Source: Bryobacterales bacterium (GTDB taxonomy: Bacteria; Acidobacteriota; Terriglobia; Bryobacterales; Bryobacteraceae). Taken from it: a stretch of DNA of 5,319 nucleotides. This document shows positions 1-5,319 of this stretch, piece after piece. The stretch covers positions 1-5,319 of the forward strand of contig JALOKO010000313.1 of NCBI GenBank assembly GCA_025456495.1, in the 5' to 3' direction. The stretch's first letter is position 1; each line of letters opens with the position of its first letter. The notes under the pieces are model-generated. The model saw only the letters and a program-made list of their open reading frames with translations. It had not been told where the DNA came from and made no database searches. A program made the translations under genes and the position numbers.

Positions 1-2
1 CA

Positions 3-320
3 TGGAACGTGGCGAATCCCGAATGGCGGCGAAACGGAATGGGCAAGATGGACCGGATAGGAGTGCCCATGCGAATTGGAGTTGTGCGTTCTGTGAACAT
101 GTTCTTTAACCCAAGAAAGAAGGACCTTCGCCTTCGGAATCAAGCATTGCGAAGCTCGGGCAACCCAGGAGACATCATTCTTGTGACGAGAGTGAATCCC
201 TCCAGTGGCTTTGAGTACGACATTCAGGTTGCTCCGCAAGGCTCGGCTTTGTACCAGCAACTACTTCCTTACTGCAACACTCCTGTGCGAAACTCTCAAA
301 AGATGTTTGGCTATTTTTAG
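3..320 (+). CDS. C-terminal part of an unidentified protein (5' end outside the window)
   Basis: The reading frame is open from the left edge and stops with TAG at 318-320, so only the last 105 residues are visible. A GTG at 9-11 could be a start, but there is almost no upstream sequence to judge it, and the frame reads on unbroken to the edge, so I treat it as 5'-truncated. The visible part is basic in its first half (NPRKKDLRLR at residues 37-46), followed by a beta-rich stretch (GDIILVTRV near 56-64, then FEYDIQVAPQG), and ends in an aromatic tail (KMFGYF). There are no membrane segments and no catalytic motif that I can name. The pattern is loosely reminiscent of the C-terminal, DNA-binding end of PLD-type restriction endonucleases, but this is a memory-based guess and not a domain match. 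Base composition is less GC-rich than the genes from 600 onward, which fits acquired DNA. Confidence 0.55.
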   Translation, partial: WNVANPEWRRNGMGKMDRIGVPMRIGVVRSVNMFFNPRKKDLRLRNQALRSSGNPGDIILVTRVNPSSGFEYDIQVAPQGSALYQQLLPYCNTPVRNSQKMFGYF

Positions 321-348
321 TAGTCGCTCTGAACCATCACTCCGTCAA

Positions 349-900
349 ATGCCTATGCCCGAAACCAACTCCTACATGATTCGATTGACCGGAACTGAAG
401 ACGATGAAGACATGCTTTTCACGCTGATCAGGTCTAAGGGTAGGGCTGTCAATCCGATCTCTCGATCTGTGCGGAATGGCGTCTGCAAAGCACAGTATGG
501 GCCATTCGATCAGGAGTTCGCCGAATCTTGCCGGGAGACAGTCATGAAATACAAGGGAATCAGCAGCAAATGCCTAATAGAGGTCTTCGCAGGTCGCTTT
601 TCCAACAGCAGGTTGAGGCTGTCGATTGCGGAAGAGTACTGCGCGCGCCAGATATCAGGGAGGGCCTCAGCAATCAAGCTGTTGCGAAAGCGTGCGCCGT
701 CTTGCGCCTGCGCGTCCAGCCAGGTAGCCCAGGGCCTTGCCGTCTGCGATGCCAGGGCAGCCGCATACGCAGAGGGAACCATGGCCACCGATGGCCGGGC
801 AAGCGGACTCTCCCACACCACAATGGCGCTCCAAACACCATTCGCGTTCCAGGCCGGGCAACCGGCAATGCTATCCCCATGCGCGGTGCGGCCTACGTAG
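349..900 (+). CDS. Doubtful hypothetical protein, probably truncated; only the first ~80 residues look coding
   Basis: This frame follows the stop of the upstream gene by 28 bases and could start at ATG 349 or ATG 355; neither has a clear Shine-Dalgarno sequence. Residues 1 to about 80 look protein-like: an acidic stretch (TGTEDDEDM), then mixed helix-like sequence with several cysteines, up to about KCLIEVFAG at nucleotide 590. Beyond that point the frame runs antisense to the well-supported minus-strand signal-peptide gene, in GC-rich DNA where stop codons are rare. The tail also turns into Ala/Arg/Cys-rich shadow-like sequence. I infer that a short native gene lost its 3' end at a junction near 575-600 and now reads through. 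I recognise no family. It may not be expressed at all. Confidence 0.25.
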   Translation: MPMPETNSYMIRLTGTEDDEDMLFTLIRSKGRAVNPISRSVRNGVCKAQYGPFDQEFAESCRETVMKYKGISSKCLIEVFAGRFSNSRLRLSIAEEYCARQISGRASAIKLLRKRAPSCACASSQVAQGLAVCDARAAAYAEGTMATDGRASGLSHTTMALQTPFAFQAGQPAMLSPCAVRPT

Positions 901-1382
901 ACGATCCCGAAGCTTGGTAGGTCGCGCACCAGCATTTCCTTCACGACGATCGCGCCCTGCGGACCGCAGTGGAGGGTCCATTGGGTGGGTTCGGTTACCG
1001 GAAGCGCTTCGTGGGGAATGGGGTTGGCGGGCGACTGGCCCGTGGAGACCACCACCAGGTTGCGCTCGACGTCGTCGCCAAGGACGGCCGTGACTGGATG
1101 GACGCGGTCGCCTTCCACGATCTCCGCGCGGGAGGCGCCCGCCAGCAACCCACGCAAGGTGACGTAGCCGCCCTCTATGGGGATGGCATAGGATTCCCCA
1201 ATCCGATTGCCATTTTCGTTTAGTGCGCGCAGGAGGGCAGGGGCCGCAACGGGCGCCGGTTGCTTGACGTGGGGTTGCGAATTCTCTTCGCGGGGACTCG
1301 AATCGGTCTGCTGGGAGTAGGATTGCGCGGTAAAGGAGCAGTACACCAAACCAAGAACAAGCGCCAGCCAGCGAAGTCGCAT
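510..1382 (-). CDS. Exported trypsin/HtrA-like protein with substituted catalytic residues and truncated TPR-like C-terminus
   Basis: This 290-residue protein starts at ATG 1382-1380. It has an apparent Sec signal peptide: Arg-rich n-region (MRLRW), hydrophobic core at residues 6-19 and likely cleavage around 19-23. LVYC resembles a lipobox poorly because Tyr precedes the Cys. A Gln/Pro-rich linker follows (about 24-50). Residues 60-190 align by eye with the double-barrel S1/HtrA fold: YVTLRGLLAGAS matches the His strand (usual ILTNxHVVxGA), ERNLVVV matches the Asp site (usual xTDLAVL), and IAGCPAWNANG matches the Ser loop (usual SGSPVxNxxG). In this alignment His becomes Gly78, Asp becomes Asn108 and Ser becomes Ala173, so proteolysis is unlikely. 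Residues about 241-264 (AQYSSAIDSLNLLLEKRP) look like the first helices of a TPR; the following 26 residues do not continue it. The Shine-Dalgarno sequence is weak. It is transcribed divergently from the glycosyltransferase gene. Its role is unknown; a periplasmic binding or scaffold protein is one possibility. Confidence 0.72.
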   Translation of the reverse strand: MRLRWLALVLGLVYCSFTAQSYSQQTDSSPREENSQPHVKQPAPVAAPALLRALNENGNRIGESYAIPIEGGYVTLRGLLAGASRAEIVEGDRVHPVTAVLGDDVERNLVVVSTGQSPANPIPHEALPVTEPTQWTLHCGPQGAIVVKEMLVRDLPSFGIVYVGRTAHGDSIAGCPAWNANGVWSAIVVWESPLARPSVAMVPSAYAAALASQTARPWATWLDAQAQDGARFRNSLIAEALPDIWRAQYSSAIDSLNLLLEKRPAKTSIRHLLLIPLYFMTVSRQDSANS

Positions 1383-1398
1383 GCCGTTGGGACGCCTG

Positions 1399-1420
1399 CC
1401 GGGGTACTGCCGTTACCCGG
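1399..1420. promoter_or_regulatory. Imperfect inverted repeat in the divergent intergenic region (possible operator or hairpin)
   Basis: The arms CCGGGGTA (1399-1406) and TACCCGG (1414-1420) are complementary over 7 pairs with one bulged G, around a 7-base centre. The repeat lies in the 99 bases between two divergent start codons (1382 on the minus strand, 1482 on the plus strand). That is a natural place for a shared operator, but it could also form a hairpin in the short leader of the minus-strand gene. No convincing paired -35/-10 set is visible for either gene; CATAAA at 1443-1448 is a weak -10-like element for the plus strand. Confidence 0.25.
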
Positions 1421-1481
1421 CGTTGCGGATCGCAGGCGCTTGCATAAAGGTGGGTGGCGGCTTTGCCGATGATCCTGCTGG

Positions 1482-3455
1482 ATGGCCAGACGGAAACACA
1501 AGCGGAAGGGAAGCGACGTCTCCACTACGGAGGCGGCGGGTGGGCCATCTCCATTGGCGAAGGCTCCGTTGGCAGAGGCTAGACTGCCCGAGGCGCCAGT
1601 GGCAGAGGCGACACTGGCGGAGGCGACACTGGCGGAGGCGACACTGGCGGAGGCGACACTGGCGGAGGCGACAGAGACGCAGCCTTCAGTCCTCGATGCC
1701 GTCGGGGAGCCATCCATCGCTGCTCCCGCGTCCGCACCCCCGGTTGTGTCGGTGGTGGTGGTGACCTACCAATCCCGCCGACACTTGCCGGACCTCGTGC
1801 AGTCCTTACGATCGCAAACCTTCCATGACTTCGAGCTCATCCAGATTGACAGCGCGTCCAAGGATGGCTCCAATGCGGTGCTATCGCTTCATTGGCCCGG
1901 GCTGCGGCAAACAGCCTCCCCGGAGAATCTCGGTTACCGGCGGGGGAACCAGTTGGGCATCCAGCAGGCGCGCGGAGAGTACATCGTGGTGATGAACGAC
2001 GATGTCGAGTTGCACCCACGCCTGCTGGAGGAGCTGGTTGACGCCGCGCGGCGGGAGGAGAGGGTGGCCATCGTGGCGCCGGCCATCCTGGTGTATGGCG
2101 ACAGCACGCGGGTGAACGCGGCAGGCAGTGACCTGTTACCCGTAGGGTTTTACGCCGCTCGTGGCAAGGATCACCCCTTCCAAGGGCTGCGCAGGCCCAG
2201 GGGAATTGCGGCGGCCTCCGGGTGTTGTTTCCTGGTGCGACGGGACTTCCTGGAGCGCAGCGGCGGTTTCGCCCCGGTCTTCGACACACTGCCGTCCGGC
2301 TGGCACGCCTCGCTGGAGGACCTTGACCTGTGCTGGCGCGCGTGGGCCGAAGGCTGGCGGGTTGTCTACCAACCCAAAGCGCTGCTGTGGCACAAGTACA
2401 CCCAAAAGGGATTGGACGTGGGGCGCTTCGCCAGTTTGGTGGGTGGACGCCTGGTGTTCGTCTGGATGAATTTCCCTGGCCGATTCCTGGCGCGCTTTGC
2501 CCCGGTTCTGTCATTCACCGAACTTGCGCTGCTGTGCTGGAGTTGCCTGCGCGGGCCACGGTTTGTGCGCGCCTGGGCGACTTGCTGGCATTGGGCCTGG
2601 CGCAACCGGAGGCGCCTGAACGAACTGCGGCGTGTGCGGCACGCGCGCCGCGTCGCAAGCGACGCCACGCTGCTTGGGCTGTTTTCGCACGGGCTGGTGG
2701 CCCCGCCCGGATTGCGCAGGTCCTGGCCGCTGCGCGCGGCGCTGAGAGCGTGGTTCGCCGGGAACGCGCTTTGCCTCGGCTGGCCCTTCCGGCGCGCTGG
2801 CCTTGCGGCGGAGCAATCCCCCGCAACCCCATCCCCACAGCGGCCTTATCTTGGCTTGAAGCGCCTCGGCGACGTGGTGAGTGCGACGCTCCTGCTGATC
2901 TTGCTTGCGCCAATCTTCTGCCTGCTGGCGCTGCTGGTGCGTCTGCAGTTGGGACGACCCGTGTTGTTTCGCCAGACACGTATCGGCCGGAACGACCAGC
3001 CGTTCACCCTGTACAAGTTCCGCTCCATGCTGGATGACCAGGACCGCGACGGACGCCCACGGCCTGACGCGGAGCGGTTGCCCCCGTTCGGCCAGTGGTT
3101 GCGCGGCTGGAGCCTGGATGAACTGCCGCAGTTGTGGAACGTCCTGCGCGGCGACATGAGCTTTGTAGGACCGCGCCCGCTGCTGCCGGAGTATCTGCCC
3201 CGCTACTCCGCCGAGCATCGCCTTCGTCACGCGCTTCGACCCGGCCTTAGCGGATTGGCGCAGGTGAACGGCCGCAACCGCTCCAGTTGGCGCAAGCGGC
3301 TGGACCTGGATTGCGAATACGTACGCAGCGTCTCGCTGGCACTGGATCTGCAAATCGCTTGGATGACCGTCGGCAGACTGCTGCGACGGGATGGAATCGC
3401 GCACGAGAGCGCCGCCACCATGCCCGAGTTTCAAGGATTGCCCCACGATGCCTGA
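1482..3455 (+). CDS. Fusion of a GT2 glycosyltransferase and a PglC-like monotopic phosphoglycosyl transferase
   Basis: The 657-residue product has three parts. Residues 1-85 are a basic N-terminus (ARRKHKRKG) plus an Ala/Glu/Thr/Leu pentapeptide repeat (26-64). Residues 88 to about 320 form a GT-A domain of family GT2: SVVVVTYQS start, NLGYRRGNQLGI, metal/nucleotide site MNDDVEL (N172-D174), and catalytic-base motif LEDLDLCWR (E279-D280). Amphipathic and basic helices follow (about 325-400), as usual for rhamnosyltransferase-like GT2 enzymes. After a Pro-rich linker (447-454), residues 457-657 are a bacterial sugar transferase: KRLGD, a hydrophobic re-entrant helix broken at P477, YKFRSM, catalytic dyad D546-E547 in SLDELPQL, SFVGPRP and LAQVNGRN. 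This half is the short PglC form without the extra membrane helices of WcaJ/WbaP. By family, it should move a phospho-sugar from a UDP-sugar to undecaprenyl phosphate and then extend it, on the cytoplasmic membrane face. An in-frame TGA at 1470 makes ATG 1482 the first possible ATG; no good Shine-Dalgarno sequence precedes it. Confidence 0.93.
   Translation: MARRKHKRKGSDVSTTEAAGGPSPLAKAPLAEARLPEAPVAEATLAEATLAEATLAEATLAEATETQPSVLDAVGEPSIAAPASAPPVVSVVVVTYQSRRHLPDLVQSLRSQTFHDFELIQIDSASKDGSNAVLSLHWPGLRQTASPENLGYRRGNQLGIQQARGEYIVVMNDDVELHPRLLEELVDAARREERVAIVAPAILVYGDSTRVNAAGSDLLPVGFYAARGKDHPFQGLRRPRGIAAASGCCFLVRRDFLERSGGFAPVFDTLPSGWHASLEDLDLCWRAWAEGWRVVYQPKALLWHKYTQKGLDVGRFASLVGGRLVFVWMNFPGRFLARFAPVLSFTELALLCWSCLRGPRFVRAWATCWHWAWRNRRRLNELRRVRHARRVASDATLLGLFSHGLVAPPGLRRSWPLRAALRAWFAGNALCLGWPFRRAGLAAEQSPATPSPQRPYLGLKRLGDVVSATLLLILLAPIFCLLALLVRLQLGRPVLFRQTRIGRNDQPFTLYKFRSMLDDQDRDGRPRPDAERLPPFGQWLRGWSLDELPQLWNVLRGDMSFVGPRPLLPEYLPRYSAEHRLRHALRPGLSGLAQVNGRNRSSWRKRLDLDCEYVRSVSLALDLQIAWMTVGRLLRRDGIAHESAATMPEFQGLPHDA
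1557..1673 (+). repeat. In-frame 15-bp tandem repeat encoding AEATL-type pentapeptides
   Basis: There are eight consecutive 15-base units, the last one partial. The first three have diverged (AKAPL, AEARL, PEAPV; 1557-1601). The next four encode AEATL, differing by at most one base (1602-1661; the first has GCA where the others have GCG), and a 12-base partial copy follows (1662-1673). A diverged 5' side next to a nearly uniform 3' side suggests recent expansion by slippage or unequal crossover. Because the unit is a multiple of three, copy-number change would alter the length of the glycosyltransferase N-terminus without breaking the frame. The encoded segment is low-complexity and probably a flexible or helical spacer ahead of the GT2 domain. 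Confidence 0.9.
3433..3437 (+). promoter_or_regulatory. Ribosome binding site deciding the acetyltransferase start
   Basis: AAGGA lies 10 bases before ATG 3448, inside the end of the upstream fusion gene. It supports 3448 over the earlier in-frame ATG at 3391. Residues encoded between 3391 and 3448 do not belong to the PglD fold, whereas the nucleotide-binding strand (IVFYGCG) begins right after 3448. Confidence 0.7.
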
Positions 3456-4083
3456 GCAACCCATCGTGTTCTATGGCTGCGGCACGCAGGGTCTGGCGAT
3501 TCTGGAATGGGTTCGCGAGACACTGCCGGGGCGTCGCCTGATTTTGACCGATGACAACCCCGCCCTGTGGGGAAAGCAATTGCTGGGCCTGCCAGTGATC
3601 CAACCCGAGTTGGCATTCGGCAGCGGAGCGCGTCTGGTGATGTGCGGCATTGGCGATAACCAGGCGCGAGCGCGAGTGCTGCTTCGATTGGGTGCACAGG
3701 GACACCGCTGGCAGCGATTCATTCATCCCCGGGCCCTGGTGGCTCCTTCAGCGGAAGTGGGAGATGGCAGCGTTATTCTGCCCTTTGCGGTGGTGAATCC
3801 GTTCGCCACGGTTGGCGAGGGCTGCCTCATCAATACCCATGCCGTGGTGGAACACCACTGCCAGATTGAGGACTTCGCGCACGTCGCGCCACGCGCGTCG
3901 CTGGGCGGCGGCTGCGTGGTGGAAGAAGGCGCGTTGGTGGGACTTGGTTCCGCAATGTTGCCGGGCAGGCGGCTCGGCCGCGGGGCAACGCTGGGCGCCG
4001 GAGCAGTGCTGGTTCGGGATGCCCAGCCTGGCGCTGTCTTGACGGGAGTGCCCGCAATCCCCGTCGCGCGATCCGGGCAATAG
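3448..4083 (+). CDS. PglD-like UDP-sugar N-acetyltransferase (left-handed beta-helix)
   Basis: The protein has 211 residues, the usual length for the PglD/NeuD family of sugar O- or N-acetyltransferases. Residues 5-75 form a Rossmann-like UDP-sugar-binding domain (IVFYGCGTQG, later LVMCGIGDNQARARVL). Residues about 92-205 are hexapeptide repeats of a left-handed beta-helix, ending in the typical TGVPA. VEHHCQIEDFAHVAP contains H136 and H145; their spacing matches the catalytic His125 and His134 of Campylobacter PglD. The family usually has His in the first glycine-rich loop (GxxGHG), where this protein has Gln14. The likely reaction is acetyl-CoA-dependent N-acetylation of a UDP-4-amino-4,6-dideoxy sugar, giving the donor for the neighbouring PglC-like domain. 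The gene overlaps the fusion gene by 8 bases, so the two are very probably co-transcribed and translationally coupled. A NeuD-like O-acetyltransferase is the main alternative. Confidence 0.88.
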   Translation: MPEQPIVFYGCGTQGLAILEWVRETLPGRRLILTDDNPALWGKQLLGLPVIQPELAFGSGARLVMCGIGDNQARARVLLRLGAQGHRWQRFIHPRALVAPSAEVGDGSVILPFAVVNPFATVGEGCLINTHAVVEHHCQIEDFAHVAPRASLGGGCVVEEGALVGLGSAMLPGRRLGRGATLGAGAVLVRDAQPGAVLTGVPAIPVARSGQ

Positions 4084-4086
4084 GCG

Positions 4087-4115
4087 CAACCGCCGTCGCC
4101 AGTTGGTTTTTTTTT
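4087..4115 (+). terminator. Weak candidate intrinsic terminator after the glycan cassette
   Basis: A run of nine T (4107-4115) begins 23 bases after the acetyltransferase stop. The upstream sequence can pair only weakly: either CAAC with GTTG or AACC with GGTT, about four pairs around an 11-13 base loop with some additional mismatched pairing. The T-run is striking in this GC-rich context, but the stem is short, so the call is tentative. Confidence 0.35.
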
Positions 4116-4218
4116 GCCGGGTTGTGGTTGCATTCCCGGAAGGTCCTCTTGCCGTTTCCCCGCACTCCCGCGCCATAACCGGCGCACCCACCACAGGTTC
4201 CTGGCCGCTACCCCCCCA

Positions 4219-4247
4219 TTGACAGCGATATTCAAGTGCGATAGATT
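4219..4247 (+). promoter_or_regulatory. Sigma70-type promoter for the TonB-dependent receptor
   Basis: A perfect TTGACA (-35, 4219-4224) is followed after exactly 17 bases by TAGATT (4242-4247), which matches four of the six -10 consensus bases. Transcription would begin near 4254, giving a leader of about 215 bases before the receptor start at 4471. The match stands out against the GC-rich surroundings and follows the candidate terminator, so the receptor is probably its own transcription unit. Confidence 0.6.
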
Positions 4248-4254
4248 TCGCCTC

Positions 4255-4470
4255 ACGCGAGCGGATGCTTCAGGGAAACGATCCGCAAGAAACAGCGCGG
4301 TGCGGTATGCGGGATTCCGCGGGTTACGGTGGCAGTTGTCGCGAGGCAGACGGTGCTATGGTTCACTCCAGCGCTGACGGCCTCAACTCTTCTCCGCAGT
4401 GGCTCGATTCATTCCGCCTTCACGCCAATCGTCGGGTTTCCGCTCGTCGTCAAGAAAGGGGTTCAATTGC
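4255..4470 (+). other. Long untranslated leader of the receptor gene with small hairpins
   Basis: The 387 bases between 4083 and 4471 hold no gene I can support. The part after the promoter would be a leader RNA. It opens with a perfect 6-bp stem (GCGGAT 4261-4266 with ATCCGC 4281-4286, 14-base loop) and then a short GCGG/CCGC hairpin (4309-4320, 4-base loop). I recognise no riboswitch class; no cobalamin-type or other consensus core was seen. The short frames crossing it have no protein-like character. Confidence 0.3.
4452..4461 (+). promoter_or_regulatory. Ribosome binding site of the TonB-dependent receptor
   Basis: The purine tract AAGAAAGGGG ends nine bases before ATG 4471. Together with the signal peptide that begins directly at that ATG, it fixes the start. 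Confidence 0.7.
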
Positions 4471-5319
4471 ATGGCTAGACCACGAGTCTTTACCATCAAA
4501 CTCCTGGCGCTGATTGTGATGATGACTTGCATAGCAAGCGTCGTTGGCCAGGAGTTCCGTGCAACCATTTCCGGACGCGTTTTTGACGGGTCCGGTGGCG
4601 CGATTGCCGGTGCGCAGGTCACCGCGTTGAATGTGGCTTCCCAGGAAACCGCCAACGCCACGTCTGACACCTCCGGCGTGTATTCACTTCCCTTCCTCCG
4701 CCCTGGCTTGTATCGCATTACCGTCCGGGTGGATGGCTTTAAGACCTTTGTCCGAGAAAACATCAACGTCCAGGTGGGCCAGATCGTCGGTCTCGACGTC
4801 ACCCTGGAGCTGGGCGCGGTAACTGAGACCGTCGAAGTCACTAGCGAGATCGCACTGCTGGAAACGCAAACTGCCAGCCGCGCTGGTATCGTCAACACCA
4901 AGCAGATCACGGAATTGCCCTTGAACTCGCGCAACCCCTTCATGCTGGGTGCGATGATGTCGGGCGTTACCTTCCGTGGCGCGGCCATCTGGCAGCGTCC
5001 CTTCGATAACGGCGCCATCGCTGAATGGTCAGTGAACGGTGGCCGCCAGTCGAATAACGAGTTCCTGATGGACGGCGCGCCGAACAACGCGCAGGCCGGC
5101 AACAACAACATCGCCTACGTGCCCATCGTGGATGCCGTGCAGGAATTCGCCGTGCAGCAGAACTCCTATGACGCGCAGTACGGCAAGACCGCCGGCGGCG
5201 TGTTCAACGTAGTGCTGAAGAGCGGCACGCCCACCTTCCACGCGACCGGCTGGTGGTTCCTGCGCCGCCGGATTTTGGACGCCAACACCTTCCAGAACAA
5301 TGCTGTGGGAGTGGATCGG
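4471..5319 (+). CDS. Oar-like TonB-dependent receptor with carboxypeptidase-regulatory domain (3' end outside the window)
   Basis: The frame is open from ATG 4471 to the right edge, giving 283 residues of a protein that in this family is usually around 1,000 or longer. Residues 1-26 form a signal peptide (basic MARPR, hydrophobic 9-25, likely cleavage VVG/QE). Residues 30-115 are a carboxypeptidase-regulatory-like beta-sandwich: ATISGRVFDGSGGAIAGA, SDTSGVYSLPFLRPGLY, ITVRVDGFKTF, VTLELG. After the VTETVEVT link comes the plug domain (about 130-255): ITELPLNSRNPF, WSVNGGRQSNNEFLMDGAPN, VQEFAVQQNSYDAQYGKTAGGVFNVVLKSGT. The first barrel strands follow. It should sit in the outer membrane and import or bind a large ligand using TonB energy; the substrate cannot be told. 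Such genes often partner a SusD-like protein in Bacteroidota, but acidobacterial members frequently stand alone. Confidence 0.92.
   Translation, partial: MARPRVFTIKLLALIVMMTCIASVVGQEFRATISGRVFDGSGGAIAGAQVTALNVASQETANATSDTSGVYSLPFLRPGLYRITVRVDGFKTFVRENINVQVGQIVGLDVTLELGAVTETVEVTSEIALLETQTASRAGIVNTKQITELPLNSRNPFMLGAMMSGVTFRGAAIWQRPFDNGAIAEWSVNGGRQSNNEFLMDGAPNNAQAGNNNIAYVPIVDAVQEFAVQQNSYDAQYGKTAGGVFNVVLKSGTPTFHATGWWFLRRRILDANTFQNNAVGVDR

Noticed and set aside
205..348. Upstream extension of the plus-strand frame that starts at 349
   Set aside because: It overlaps the end of the preceding gene in another frame, and the added residues look like a shadow of that gene.
1557..1673. Regular short repeats considered as a CRISPR array
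   Set aside because: The units are contiguous 15-mers with no spacers and lie inside a coding frame.
1220..1717. Minus-strand frame with Ser-Val-Ala repeats spanning the divergent spacer
   Set aside because: The repeats are the mirror of the 15-bp tandem repeat in the plus-strand gene, and the frame overlaps two better genes and their intergenic region.
2511..3464. Long minus-strand open frame (317 codons) under the fusion gene
   Set aside because: It is antisense to a domain-rich plus-strand gene in GC-rich DNA; its translation is Gln/Arg/Ala-rich with no recognisable motif.
4265..4513. Possible upstream ORF of 82 codons overlapping the receptor start
   Set aside because: It has no convincing ribosome binding site, a shadow-like composition, and overlaps the receptor signal peptide out of frame.
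4383..5111. Minus-strand open frame of 242 codons at the right end
   Set aside because: It lies antisense to the TonB-dependent receptor, whose signal peptide, regulatory domain and plug are unmistakable; the minus-strand product has no family resemblance.

Overview
The window looks like a chromosomal segment from a GC-rich environmental bacterium, most likely an Acidobacteriota member. This is an inference. It rests on the Oar-like TonB-dependent receptor with an N-terminal carboxypeptidase-regulatory domain at the right end, a gene type that is strongly expanded in that phylum, and on the high G+C of most of the window. No rRNA, tRNA, CRISPR array, transposase or integrase was seen.

Layout, left to right. 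(1) Positions 1 to about 590 are visibly less GC-rich than the rest. They hold the 3' end of an unidentified protein (ends at 320) and a poorly supported hypothetical reading frame starting at 349. (2) On the minus strand (510-1382) is an exported trypsin/HtrA-like protein. By my alignment all three catalytic positions are substituted, and its C-terminal TPR-like part is cut short close to the compositional boundary. (3) A 99-base divergent intergenic region holds an imperfect inverted repeat. (4) The plus-strand gene at 1482-3455 encodes a large fusion: a Lys/Arg-rich, repeat-bearing N-terminus, a GT2 glycosyltransferase, and a PglC-like monotopic phosphoglycosyl transferase. (5) A PglD-like sugar N-acetyltransferase (3448-4083) overlaps it by 8 bases. 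(6) A 387-base non-coding stretch has a weak terminator, a good sigma70-type promoter and a long leader with hairpins. (7) The TonB-dependent receptor starts at 4471 and runs off the right edge.

The functional core is the two-gene glycan-initiation cassette. By family knowledge, a PglD-type enzyme N-acetylates a UDP-4-amino-sugar to give a UDP-diNAcBac-type donor. A PglC-type enzyme then transfers the phospho-sugar to undecaprenyl phosphate, and a GT2 enzyme adds a further sugar. Here the last two activities share one polypeptide and the acetyltransferase is translationally coupled to it, so three consecutive steps at the cytoplasmic membrane face could be physically or genetically linked. 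The aminotransferase and dehydratase that would make the PglD substrate (PglE/PglF type) are not in the window. The TonB receptor has its own promoter and is probably an independent unit.
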